A model generated the notes under the pieces. That model worked only from the letters and a program-made list of their open reading frames with translations, did not search any database and had not been told where the DNA came from. From the NCBI GenBank assembly GCA_963920575.1, contig OY986969.1, forward strand, positions 18,027,288-18,091,287: DNA of 64,000 nt, read 5' to 3'. How positions within the stretch are numbered: position 1 is the stretch's first letter; each line of letters starts with the position of its first letter. Made by a program: the position numbers and the translations under genes. This document shows positions 24,248-40,703 of the stretch, piece after piece. This stretch comes from Narthecium ossifragum (lineage: Eukaryota > Streptophyta > Magnoliopsida > Dioscoreales > Nartheciaceae).

Positions 24248-24546
24248 GGCTACTTCCGTTTGATGAACACAAAAATAAGGCCATCTTTTATGGCATTCCT
24301 AATTTCTGTAATCTTTCTTTCTTGCTTTCTGAGCTTGCAATTCCTCTTTCTTGTTCAAATGGGTCTTAAAATTTTAAGGAACTTTGATGTCTACTTGAAT
24401 CTTGAGGAATTATTATGGTTATTTGATGCATAAACCTGTTGAGATGCCTTCAGTCACTGCTACTATCAATGTCAAAAGTAGGCCTTATGGCATCATGGTT
24501 CACAATCCACAAGCATAAACAAGTGCGAGTTGCTGAAATGTTTTTA
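24248..24546. other. 3' region of the small gene
   Basis: AT-rich sequence up to the Mutator-like element, with no other feature. Confidence 0.5.
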
Positions 24547-24555
24547 TATATTCTA

Positions 24556-25928
24556 AGGGTTTTTACAGCTTGATACCCTCTAATTTGCCTTATTATAACT
24601 ATAGTACCCTTTAGTTTCAATAATCTACTTTAATACCCCACCTTTCAAAACCTAGACAGATGCCCAAACGGCGTTAGCCCCCCCTTACAAAAAACTACTC
24701 TGCATGGTATGTACACGTGGCTGCACATGGTGAGGAGAGAGAGAGAAAGAGAGAACTAGAGAGAGAGGGGTGGTGTTGCCGGAGGGAGTGCGGAGGCAGC
24801 GATGCCTTCTCGTCGGGGAGGCCACTCATGACGCCGGCATCCCGGCCCGTGACACCAGACGACTGGGAGACCGCTGGATGCTGCGGTGCTAGAGCTGATG
24901 GCTGCTGCTGTGGTGGATTGGTGGCCTCCTCGTCGCCTTCGAGAGTCTCTCGTAGACGGCGTTTGCGAAGGAGGCCGCCATGAGCACCACAAGCCCTGCC
25001 GCCACAGGCCAGCATGTTGCTGGGTGGTTGATGGACACGACGAAACTGGACCGGACTGGGTGGTTGATGGGCAAGCCGGCGCATGAGGTCTAAAAACAGA
25101 GGAAAAAGCACTCTGTTTTCACCATTACTGGAAACAGAGCAACCATTAACACTCAAACAAAGCACTCTGTTTTCATATATGTTTTAAGCTTAGTGGATGG
25201 AAACCAAGATGAGCTACGACCACACCTCTCTTACCAATGATCTGACAGAGGCCAATGAGCTAACGAAGCATCTGCAAGTGAGCCTCAACCGGCCTTCTGC
25301 AAATGAATCATGTCTGCCATTGGCAGTGAAGATAGGGAGCTTGGTTGACAGAGCTCTTTCCATGGCCAAGTCCATGGATTTAGAGAGCTTGCAGACCGAC
25401 TCCTCCCGCTTAGGCAATGGAAGCCCACGGAACGACAACTCCAGGCGTGCTTTAAAGGATCAAGAAGGCAGGATCCGAGCGGGGCCTGGCGACGAGGCTA
25501 CCTGGTGATGAAAGGCCGGGCTTGGCGTCGAGATGGTGATTGGAGGTGGAGGTGGGTTTGGGGCTGGTCGGAGATGCCGAGGACGGTGGCATCCAGTAGG
25601 CTTGGCCGCGATGTCGAGGTCTGACCGGTGGCGATGTAGAGATCACGCGTCGAGACGGTGATCTTCTGTCTCTTCTCTCTCCTCTCATCTCTCTCTCTCT
25701 TTATCAACAGAATACCACTTTCTGAGTATGAAAACCGCTCACGTGCCACGCACGTGGGCGGTTTGGCACGTGAGCGGTTTTGGGTGAAGGAGACTAACGT
25801 CATCTGATTGGAGGGTACTTGAGTTATAATAAGGCAAATTAGAGGGTATTAGATTGATATTATTCAAATTAGAGGGTACTATAGTTATAATAAGGAAAAT
25901 TAGAGGATATCAAACTGTAAAAAAACCC
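24556..25928. mobile_element. Mutator-like element A (1373 bp), Pack-MULE-like
   Basis: Flanked by a perfect 9-bp duplication TATATTCTA (24547-24555 and 25929-25937), the Mutator hallmark. Inverted ends of about 85 bp share the (A)GGGTTTTTACAG start and a TTATTATAACTATAGTACCC stretch. There is no transposase. The interior is GC-rich and carries a gene fragment (see 25197), which makes it Pack-MULE-like. CACGTG lies inside each end (about 24713 on the left, three copies at 25740-25775 on the right). Confidence 0.88.
25197..25490 (+). pseudogene. WRKY group III-like N-terminal fragment carried by element A
   Basis: An open frame from ATG at 25197 includes DHTSLTNDLTEANELTKHLQ followed by CLPLAVKIGSLVDRALSM, which resembles the region before the DNA-binding domain of group III WRKY factors (NELxxGxELxxQL, LVxKIxxSxxKALS). 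The WRKYGQK domain is absent. It lies wholly inside a Mutator-like element, so it is most likely a captured exon. The family match is from memory of consensus, hence moderate confidence. Confidence 0.55.
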
Positions 25929-25937
25929 TATATTCTA

Positions 25938-26932
25938 TATTCTACAAGTTGGTGATGCCATTGCAAGTTTGCAGCCATTATTATGTTTATTTGTCATATG
26001 AACACAAGAGCTGGAATGACTCCCTAACATAGAACTTTTTTTTTTGGGTGCGAATGAAATAACAACTTGGGTATGGGAGATTTTTTTTCTATATTTATTT
26101 GTCTAAGTTTCTAAACATTAGTCTAATTAATACTTCTTTTAAGGTATTTATGGGTGCTGTTGACAAGCCTTGTCACTAGTCCCCTACTTGTGTTATTTTC
26201 CCATGCTTGGGAATTGCTGTTTTGGATTGTTCTATGACCTATGATGTTTTCCGAAGACCGAGTTTTCACAAAACTGCTTGAAAACATGCGTACATTTCAT
26301 ATAATCCCTTCCCTCCAGTTAAGAGACTTGATAAATGATAAAAACTCCTTTGGATACACTAGGATAAAGTTTGAAAAATATACAGACATACCCATTATAA
26401 GTTGAGATAGTTTTAGTAGTTTCATCTATATATTTACGTTACACTAACATGGGTTTTTTTCTTGAATCGTCGACTCCTATGATTTTTCTAAAGCAATTTT
26501 AGGGGGTTTGTTGATATTTAGTATCTTGTTAAGGGGTTTTATGATATTCATCCAACACTTTATTTTTCTGTTCATTGGATTCGGAGCTTTCAGAGGATTA
26601 GTCAAATGCTATTATTGAATGGTTGTCCTTTTGGGTCCTAGTATTCAATTAGCTTAGAAAGTTGGGGTGTTGTGCATAGACTTTCTGTTTCCTAGGCTTT
26701 TCTTCTTGTTTCCGCTTTCCAGGGAGGCCGCGGGAGGAAAAATTGATTTGATTTGATTTGGTTTGGTTTGAGTTCACACGCGAATCAAGGCCAAACATAT
26801 GGATCTCGCTGCAATCGCAGATCCACGTGTTGCGATACATCCAGATTGCATGGTTCCAACATTGATTTTTTGGTTTGGTGGAAAGTTTTTTAACCCGGAT
26901 AAAAAAAAGTTAGCCCAGCTTATCTAGATCAG
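25938..26932. other. Intergenic, no gene
   Basis: AT-rich, with a GATTT/GGTTT simple repeat near 26745-26770. The line AGATTTTTTGGTTTGGTGGA near 26980 has a partial copy at 26864. Confidence 0.5.
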
Positions 26933-26950
26933 CTCTAGAGTACGGGGTTC

Positions 26951-27756
26951 AGCCGTTCAGGGGATGGCATCCCCCAGCCTAGATTTTTTGGTTTGGTGGA
27001 AAGTGTTTGGCAAAGGAAGTGTGGGATGGGGTGAGGAGGGATGACATCCCCCGGCCTCTACCGAAGAATGCTGGCGGGTTCTTACAGCATCGAGGCGCTC
27101 TGATTTGGACACCCGTAAGACTTGGATTGGATATTGTCTTTGGTGGACGTGGAAGGAACGCAACAACACTGTTTTCGACAACCTGAAGCTTCCTCCATCA
27201 CGGCTCGCCTAGCTAATTGCAAGGTAAGTTAAAGAATTTTCTCTCTCAGTCTCTCGTCACCGTGTCCCTGCTTCTTCTCCAACCTCTCTCCCTGCGGACA
27301 CGTTGCCGCTTCTCCGTGTTGATGCATCCGTCCGGGCTAACAATGTCGGTTTGGGAGCTGCTCTCTTTAACAATGAGCACCATCCTATTTTGGACCTAGT
27401 GTGGATGCTGCTCCGTCAACTCTGTGGTTGAAACAGAAATCAGAGCGATTGAAGGGGGGATGTGTGCCCTATGGTAGCGAGGAGTTCACTGTGTAGTAGT
27501 TGAGTCAGTCTCACTGTTTGCGGTCAGATATATCAGTGGTAGTCTCAAATGGCCGCAGACCCTCTCTGAACCTCTCATTTCAGTGTGGCGTCTAGCTTCC
27601 TAGTTTGTAGACATTGTGTTTGTTCATATCCCATGTGAGTTTAACTATGTGGCTGATAGTCTTGCATCTTCGGCCTGGGTGTATCATTTCGGCCGCTCAC
27701 CTTGAGGATTGTTGTCTGTAACTAGCCCACCGGCTTAACTAATAAATAAATAAAAA
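26951..27756 (+). mobile_element. 5'-truncated LINE tail
   Basis: Ends in (TAAA)-type repeats (AATAAATAAATAAAAA) and is flanked by imperfect duplications at 26933-26950 and 27757-27774 sharing CTCTAGAGTA and GGGGTT (16 of 18 positions). A long variable duplication with an A-rich tail fits target-primed LINE insertion. Confidence 0.75.
27283..27705 (+). pseudogene. LINE C-terminal RNase H-like domain, broken
   Basis: Reads LLRVDASVRANNVGLGAALF near 27320-27380, then VETEIRAIEGGMCALW, WPQTLSEPLISVWRLAS and HIPCEFNYVADSLASSAW up to TGA at 27703. This is the RVT_3 RNase H layout of plant LINE proteins (VDAS..., E...AI..G, VADSLA). At least two internal TAG codons and a shift break it. Confidence 0.75.
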
Positions 27757-28084
27757 CTCTAGAGTAGGGGGTTGCATAAGAACTCTGAAGTTAACCTGCT
27801 TAAACGAGAGTATAAATTAGATAAACACAAATAGATAATCTATACCATATGATATAATACACTGTCCTTTATAAGATTTATCAACTTATTGCAAAAAAAA
27901 ACATAAACATGTCTTACCGGGACTACATTTTGCGCTCTCTGTTATTGATTTTCATTAAAAATATATATCACATATGTTAGTCAAAATAATAGTTAATCAA
28001 TCAGTGGTTGACACGTCAGCTTAATAGCAATGGCCGATGACCTTTCCAATCTAACTGGATGATCATATAAAATAATATGCAGGA

Positions 28085-29090
28085 TGAAGCTCTAAGAGGG
28101 GGGTTTATCTTAGGCTTTAAACAATAAAATCAATTAAGGAAATCTTAGTAGGAGGAGTCTAATCAAGTAATATGCTTGCAATGATAAGAGCAGAAAATCT
28201 ATGTTAAAACAAGGATAAGAGATGAGACATAGAGAGATTGCACCAAATTTATAGTGGTTCGGCAAACCTTGTCTACGTCCACTCTCTCAAGGCACTCCTT
28301 GAGGTTCCACTACTTGCAAGACCTCTTACAAGTTATCCACCAAGCTTCCGGATGCTTGGCAACCTATCCACCAAGCTTACGGGAGCTTGACAACCTTACA
28401 ATCTCTCCAAGCTCTCTCTTGGATATTTCTCTCAAAGTCTACTTCACACTTGAAGTAGTTTTACAAAGGTTTAGCTCACTAATAAGTGATAGAAACTTGC
28501 TAGAATATGATTACAATAATCCCTTAGCTCCCTCTAAGTCCCAGCCAAGTTTGCAACAACTTCCCTTTTATAGTTGAACTTCAAAGCCCTCCAAATAGCC
28601 TCCCAGCGGCTAGTTTCTGTTCCCGCAACGGCTCTTTAACAGCTCTTTTCTGGGCTCACGGTCGACCGTCTCCGCCAGGCTTTTCTTGAGCCACGATTGA
28701 TCCACCTATCAACCGTCACGCCTCACGGTCGACCGTCCCATCGACTGTGACATCGTCCGTTAAGCTCTGTTGCGAAAACCGCTTCCCAGGGTCGATGCAC
28801 CGATCGACCGTCGCTCCTTTGAGCCAAGTCACATAGGCCACGGTCGATCGGTCCATCGACCGTCACATCGACCGTCAGCCTATTTTCCCATGTTTAGCTT
28901 CCGCGGTCGATCCTTCCATCAACCGCCATGTCCCACGGTCGATCCATGCATCATCCGTCGCATCGACCGTCAGTACAAAAACACTTTAAATATAATTTTA
29001 ATGCTTTCCAAATTAAGGGATAATAATATTAAACCAATGTTTTATCATCAAATATATATTGACATCATCAAAACAATATATGGGCTAACA
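28085..29090 (-). repeat. TR-GAG 3' LTR
   Basis: Low-coordinate LTR, bordered on the inside by the polypurine tract (ATCTCCCTCTTTTT on plus, 29091-29104). Carries repeated CGGTCGACCG and CATCGACCGTC motifs between 28655 and 28972. Confidence 0.9.
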
Positions 29091-29807
29091 ATCTCCCTCT
29101 TTTTGATGATGGCAATTTTTTAAATTGTGATGATAAAACCTTGAAAGCTCCCTCTTAATTTGTGCATCCATTTACCTCATAAAATATGTTCTAAAGTGAA
29201 TTTCATTTAGGCATGCAAGTCATATGTCACTAACAAGATATATCAGGCTTGATTTTAGGTCAAAAGATGTGAAAGTGCAAAATATAACATATGTACCTCT
29301 ATAGAAACATGAGACATGATATTTGAGCATGAATTATATTCTCATGAAATTACCAGTAAATCCTTTAAACATCAAAAGATTTTAAGTATTTAGAATATAA
29401 GGTTTTAAGAACTTTCAAAAACTGATATCACAATATTTCTCTATCTTTGACATTATCAAAAAAATTTGGTAGAGGGGGAAGAAGAATCAAGTTAAAACAA
29501 CAAAAGCATTTCTTAAGAGAAACAAATAGAAAGTTTTAAAAACATCTCAAAACAATATACCAAATGAAGATATACAATCAAAACGGTCATTTGTAAAAAG
29601 TAATCAACTCTTCACACAAAAGACTTTCTGAAACCATTTTTAAACATGAAATTATTTTAAAAAAAATGGAATAAGAAGATTTAATGGAGGAGACATATAT
29701 CGAAAATTAAGACAAACCCCCATTACCTTTTAAACCAAATTGTTATCCTCCTTTAAATACCTTGTGCCTCTACTTGTCAATTTTATCTTCTTTTACTCCG
29801 AATGCAG

Positions 29808-30800
29808 TTAAACAAAGATTTGCAGTTTCTTTTTCTTCTTCTTCTTCTTCGGAGGTGGAGCTCGAGTCACTTTCTTCCTTGACCTTCTTCTTCTCTTTGA
29901 AGATTTCTTGAGCTTTGGACAATCCGACATGTAATGTCCGGGCTTCCTACACTCGTAGCAAGTAATTTTATTTAAGTAAGAAGAGGAGTTTCCTTTTTCA
30001 CCTTTGGGATTTTTCTTTCCTTGATTCTTGATGATTCGTTGGATTCTTCTTGCGATCTTTTGCATCTCCTCATCATCATCTTCATCGCTTGAGTTGGATG
30101 AATCCTTGTATGTTGACTTAAAAGCAATGGTTTTCTTTTTCTTCCTTTCTCCATCATTGCTCCTCTCCATGTTCATCTCATATGTCATGAGAGAACCCAC
30201 TAGCTCATCAAGGGACAGCTTGGTTAAATCTTTAGCTTCTTCGATTGCTGTCACCTTAGGATCCCATGTGTTAGGTAGGTACCTAAGGATCTTTCTTACC
30301 ATCTCATCATTAGTATAGCTTTTACCAAGAGAATCAAGAACATTTATGATATTGGTAAAGCGAATAAACATTTCATTTATATTCTCATCATCCTTCATGG
30401 AAAATAACTCATAATCATTAACAAGTATGTTAATCTTAGACTCCTTGACACGGCTTGTTCCCTCATAGGTAACTTCAAGTTTTTCTCATATTTCCTTAGC
30501 CGTTTTACATGCAGAAATTCTATTAAATTCATCAGGGCTAAGGGCACAAAATAGAAAAATTTTTGCTTTGGCATTTACTTGAAGTTTCCTAAAATCAGCA
30601 GGAGTGAATTCATTCTTAGATTTTGGAACTTCTTTTCCGTCAATGATCTTTGAAGGGATAGAATCTTCATCTTCTATTATCAACCATGCATCATAATCCA
30701 TGGATTGAATGAAGATTTCCATTTTGGTTTTCCAATAGGTGTAATTAAATCCATTAAAGTAGGTTGGCCTATTGGTAGATTGTCCCTCTATGATTTTCAT
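29808..30800 (-). pseudogene. Gag of the TR-GAG element, one nonsense codon
   Basis: One minus-strand frame from ATG at 30800 to 29808, interrupted once by TGA near 30486 where related gags have tryptophan (KEIW). The N-terminal half has FNGFNYTYWKTKMEIFIQS and CALSPDEFNRIS, the UBN2-type Copia gag core. The zinc knuckle CYECRKPGHYMSDC is at about 29925-29967, followed by a lysine-rich tail. It would form particles and bind RNA when read through or before mutation. Enzymes would have to come from another element. Confidence 0.88.
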
Positions 30801-30864
30801 ATTGATTTAGGATCCTCTAAGGGCTGTTACACCACAAAATTAGAGACCTAGCTCTGATATCAAT

Positions 30865-31872
30865 TGAAGCTCTAAGAGGAGGGGTTTATCTTAGGCTTTA
30901 AACAATAAAATCAATTAAGGAAATCTTAGTAGGAGGAGTCTAATCAAGTAATATGCTTGCAATGATAAGAGCAGAAAATCTATGTTAAAACAAGGATAAA
31001 AGATGAGACATAGAGAGATTGCACCAAATTTATAGTAGTTCGGCAAACCTTGTCTACGTCCACTCTCTCAAGGCACTCCTTGAGGTTCCACTACTTGCAA
31101 GACCTCTTACAAGTTGTCCACCAAGCTTCCGGGTGCTTGGCAACCTATCCACCAAGCTTACGGGTGCTTGGCAACCTTACAATCTCTCCCTCTCTTGGAT
31201 ATTTCTCTCAAAGTCTACTTCACACTTGAAGTAGTTTTACAAAGGTTTAGCTCACTAATAAGAGATAGAAACTTGCTAGAATATGATTACAATAATCCCT
31301 TAGCTCCCTCTAAGTCCCAGCCAAGTTTGCTACAACTTCCCTTTTATAGCTGAGCTTCAAAGCCCTCCAAATAGCCTCCCAACGGCTAGTTTCTGTTCCT
31401 GCAACGGCTCTTTAATGGCTCATTTCTGGGCTCACGGTCGACCGTCGCATCGTCCGTGACATCGTCCGTCAGGCTTTCCTTGAGCCACGGTCGATCCACC
31501 GATCGACCGTCACGCCTCACGGTCGACCGTCCCATCGACCGTGACATCGTCCGTCAGGCTCTGTTACGAAAACAGTTTCCCAGGGTCAATGCACCGATCG
31601 ATCGTCGCTCCTTTCAGCCAAGTCACATAGGCCACGGTCGATCGGTCCATCGACCGTCAGCCTATTTTCCCATGTTTAGCTTCCGCGATCGATCCTTCCA
31701 TCAACCGTCATATCCCACGGTCGATCCATGCATCATCTGTCGCATCGACCGTCAGTACAAAAACACTTTAAAAATGATTTTAATGGTTTCCAAATTAAGG
31801 GATAATAATGTTAAATCAATGTTTTATCATCAAATATATATTGACATCATCAAAACAATATATGGGCTAACA
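30865..31872 (-). repeat. TR-GAG 5' LTR
   Basis: High-coordinate LTR, very similar to 28085-29090. By eye differences are a short indel near 31185 and scattered substitutions, so the insertion is fairly young compared with the host LTR around it. Confidence 0.9.
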
Positions 31873-32885
31873 CAGAAAGCCATAGACCAAATGAGGAAAA
31901 GCAAGAGAAACATCGGGCATGGGCGATGATGATCTATACACAAAAGAAGCATCGGCCATGGGCGATGATGATCTGTACACAAAAGAAGCATCAACCGAGA
32001 AGAATGTCAAGGCAACTTCACAACGATCATCAACCAAAGTTAGGACCTGGCAACACAAGGAAAGCTCATCGCCCAGGTGCAACCGTCATCGATCAAATCG
32101 TGACGTAGACAATTGTGGAAATGTCGGAGAACGTGGGACACGCAGTGAAAATGTGGAAACATCGGAGAACATGGGACACGCGGCTCATTAAGAGTGAATG
32201 ATGGAAGATAGTGGAGAACGTGCTGAGCGGGAGTTACCATGCAGTTTAACCGCTGAAGTATAAATAGTCTTCTCTTTCACTGTGTAATCTCTCTCACAAA
32301 TCAAACCCAGAGCTTACGAGCATGATGTCTTTTTCTAATATGTTTCTCATTTTTGTAAATTATTTTATTTAATGAAATGAATACGTTTATTTTAATCTTT
32401 CTTCCTTCTCTTCGCATAATGTAGTTTTCATTACTGTTCTTAGATAAATCACGTAGGATTAGATCTTTATGATGCTTTCTTTACCGTTTTCCTTAGAAAC
32501 TTTCTTTACTGTTTTCTTTAGATTAGTTTAATTTATGAACTTTATTATTCTAATCTAGATTAATTACATTACAGTAGGTTTAACTTATCTTTTCCTTGAT
32601 TTAGTAATTTAGGATGATCTTTACTTTCTATATTAACTTAACAGTTTTAGATAATTTTCCCGTTTTCAGTAGATTAATTTAAGATTAATTTAGGTTTAAT
32701 CTTGATAACTAGTCTTTATTACATTATTAAATTAAGTTCAATCCAGGTTTCTATTTCGCTTGACACCTATGTTCGAACAAAGTTCGAAGGAGTTGATTCA
32801 TAACACAATCTCCTGATTTCTTGAGTATTAGGTAATTTTGACTTTGATTACTTGTCCGGTCAATGATTAAATTTTCACGCTAATA

Positions 32886-34388
32886 TCTTACTCATAATTT
32901 TATGTTGCATGAATCTACTGATTCCATTTTCTAACTTTATCTGGTAGGTAATGGTGCTCACTGCTCATAGTAGACCAAAATTTCACGACCTATCCTCTTG
33001 TCTTATTATATCTTCTCTTCTGCGTATGAGCTTTTTACAATAGCCAAGATGTTGACCACTATACAATAGCGAAGATGTTCTCACTGCATGTGATGATAGG
33101 AACTTCTTGCACAGGTCCTACCAAGAAGAATGCGCTAGTCCTTCAGAAGAGAGACAGCTGGCCTGGATAGTGGAATCACGAGGGAAGGAGATAGATTGCA
33201 AGAAGACAAGGTAGAAGAAGAAGAAGATGCAGTTGATAGAAGCAGGGTATTGATTGCAGAGAAGACGAAGTAGAAGAAGAAGATGCATAGATATTCCCCT
33301 GTAACTGATTACATCTCTGAATTTAAAAGAATACATTTGCATTCAATTTAGAAACTAAGTTTATTATGGCTGCTTGCTTGTCCTAGCAATCTCCTTGATT
33401 ACTGCTACCATTCCAGGTGGATGCTGCCATTCTAGGTGGATCTCCTTGATTTCTCTCCAGCTCTCTATCATGATGAGCTGCGCCTTGATTGCCTCCTCTT
33501 GCCAGCCGATTCTTCCTCCTTTGGTAGGTGTGAATCACCTCCGGCTGTAGCTTCCAATTTCGCATCCTATCATGTGACCACATAGATAAGGGTACTAAAG
33601 TATGCAAATCAGAAGATACCATAGCAAAAGGAAGACAAAAAATCAGAAGATACCATAGCAAAAGGAAGACAAATGGCATGAGATAGGTAGCCACTAACCA
33701 GTAGTATAAAAATATGCTTACATATGTTTCTTGGATCACTGAAACTGTCTGATTCTCAAATCCACAATACAAGTGGAGCAGAAAAGATGAGATGCTCGAA
33801 CTCAAATATACTAGGATCCTGGAATTAGAGACAACAATCCTGAATCACCAGTGTCATCCATTGGCAGAAAATCTAAACATCATACAAGCAGAGGAAAGGA
33901 TATAAACAGATAAGATACTACAATTTGGAATCTGTTCAGTCACAGAACAAAGGGAAATAGGTTCCTCCAATCAATAGCCTGTTAAAATCCATGACTGCAT
34001 CTACTTTACTATCAAATCTCATTGGAACTCCAAAACCTGCTTCTCAAGAGCTTTATTCCTTTCATACAACATGCCCAAGCAGATTACAAACAGTAAAAAG
34101 AAAGGCAAAATAGAAGATCAGTCAGTAGCATTAAGTACACAACTATCAGCTCCTTCATGCCCCAGTTCTCTTATTCCTTGTAAACAATAGCTGTTCAGAT
34201 GAACCCGGAAAATTAAATATTTCCTGCTACCATGTAAGATTATTGATATCAATATCACGCTACATCAGCATTGATTTGTTAGGCTAATTTACTTGTGTAT
34301 CTTTCGCTTCTTTTTGGCACCGGGATTCTTGCAAAATACTTCTGTAACATCAATGCTTTATTGTTTTGCTACAATTACAAAGACCTGC
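32886..34388. other. Intergenic, short duplications
   Basis: A 36-bp unit (AATCAGAAGATACCATAGCA onward) is tandemly doubled at about 33604-33672. GAAGAAGATGCA-type repeats lie at 33200-33290. A minus frame at 33383-33805 has hydrophobic and glutamine-rich parts but no motif I know, so I do not call it a gene. Confidence 0.5.
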
Positions 34389-39570
<5,182 letters not shown>

Positions 39571-39575
39571 ATAAG

Positions 39576-40689
39576 TGTTAGAGTAGAAATCTAACCGTTG
39601 ACCGGTCAAATAGTCAAGATCAAGATCTACTCAACACTTAAGAATCAAAATATTGCAGTTAAGTTCTACTCCTTCAAACTATGTTCGAACAGAGGTGTCA
39701 AGTTGAATGAAAACCTATATTAGACCTAATTTAATCATCTAATTAATAGTTAATTATCTAGATTAACTTAAAATAATCTAAATTAATCTATTGAAAGGAT
39801 AAATTATCTAATATCAGGAAAATAATTAAGGAAAACAATAAAGATAATCCTAAATAACTAAATCAAGATAAAATACGTTTAAATCTACTTATTAACTTAA
39901 TTTAACTTACAAAATAAGAACTTTAATATTAAATTAATCTAAAGGAAAGTAGTAAAAGAAATCTCTAAGAAGAACAGTAAAGAAGAAACCATTACTATCT
40001 AAACCTAGATTAACTATCTAAGAACAGTAGTAGAAACTACATTATCCAGAAAAGAAGAATTAAACTAAGTACTGGAGAAACGTAATCATCTTATTAAAAG
40101 AAATGAACTTACAGAAACGGAAAACATCTTGAAAGAACAAAAAGAAATCCAAGCGCGCAGGCTCTGTGTTTTGTTTGCGAGAGAGGTTACATGGTGAAAG
40201 AATAAGACTATTTATACTAGAGTAGTTGATAACTTCTACTGAGCACGTTCTCCGCGATCTTCCGTCTTTCACTCTTGATGTGCCGCGTGTCCTATGTTCT
40301 CCGATATTTCCTCGTTTCTCCATTATCATGCTCTGACCAATGACGGTTGCGTCTGGTCGATGAGTTTGTGGCCGATGACGGTTGCGTCTGCTTGGTGAGC
40401 TTATCTATGTTATAATGTCATCTTTCTTGATCGTCGTTCTCTTTTTGTCCATATCTTTATCGTCCAAAGTTGATAACTTGTTTTATCTCTAGATCATTAT
40501 CGTTCTTGGCCGATAACTTTCTCGTGTAAAGATGATCATCGTTCTTAGTCGATGACTTCCTTCTTTTGGTCGATGATCTTTTACCTGGCTTAGAACGTTA
40601 TCGTTCAATTGCTCTTGAAAGGTTCATCGTCCATATTTATTATACTGACATGGCAATCATTGATTGGTTAGCCATTATTTTGGCTAACA
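39576..40689 (-). repeat. Gypsy 3' LTR (1114 bp)
   Basis: TGTTAGAGTAGAAATC...GGCTAACA. Complete. Rich in short ATCGTC/GATGA motifs. Matches 50166-51155 from its base 39702 on. Confidence 0.92.
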
Positions 40690-40703
40690 TTTTGCCCCCC
40701 ATG
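40690..40703 (-). other. Polypurine tract of the Gypsy element
   Basis: Plus strand TTTTGCCCCCCAT directly after the LTR end, i.e. ATGGGGGGCAAAA on the minus strand, the plus-strand primer site of the retrotransposon. Confidence 0.85.

Larger units (their letters stand above)
28085..31872 (-). mobile_element. TR-GAG-like LTR retrotransposon (3.8 kb, gag only)
   Basis: Two LTRs of about 1007 bp (28085-29090 and 30865-31872) start TGAAGCTCTAAGAGG and end GGGCTAACA. A tRNA-Met type primer site follows the right LTR on the minus strand (GCTCTGATATCAAT on plus, 30851-30864). A purine tract (AAAAAGAGGGAGAT on minus) precedes the left LTR. Flanks are CAGGA and CAGAA, a 5-bp duplication with one mismatch. 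The 1.77-kb interior codes only for gag, the TR-GAG layout. The LTRs are full of ACGGTCGACCGT-type palindromes. Confidence 0.9.
27975..32885 (+). mobile_element. Gypsy LTR related to 39576-40689, split by a TR-GAG element
   Basis: 27975-28084 begins TGTTAGTCAAAATAATAG, and with 31873-32885 it follows the reverse complement of the 39.6-kb Gypsy LTR (matches include GGAGAACATGGGACACGCGG and a GTTCGAAC region). The piece at 28085-31872 is a later insertion. The right edge is near CACGCTAATA and less sharp, and I see no convincing target duplication. It may be a solo LTR or the 5' LTR of a lost element. A 39-bp unit (CATGGGCGATGATGATCT) occurs twice at 31918-31995. Confidence 0.7.

Noticed and set aside
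24695..25165. 156-codon minus-strand frame in element A
   Set aside because: GC-rich frame overlapping several others; a short hydrophobic stretch could be a captured membrane helix, but I cannot assign it.
33383..33805. Minus-strand 140-codon frame
   Set aside because: Hydrophobic part comes from AT-rich sequence crossing a 36-bp duplication; no motif or splice context.
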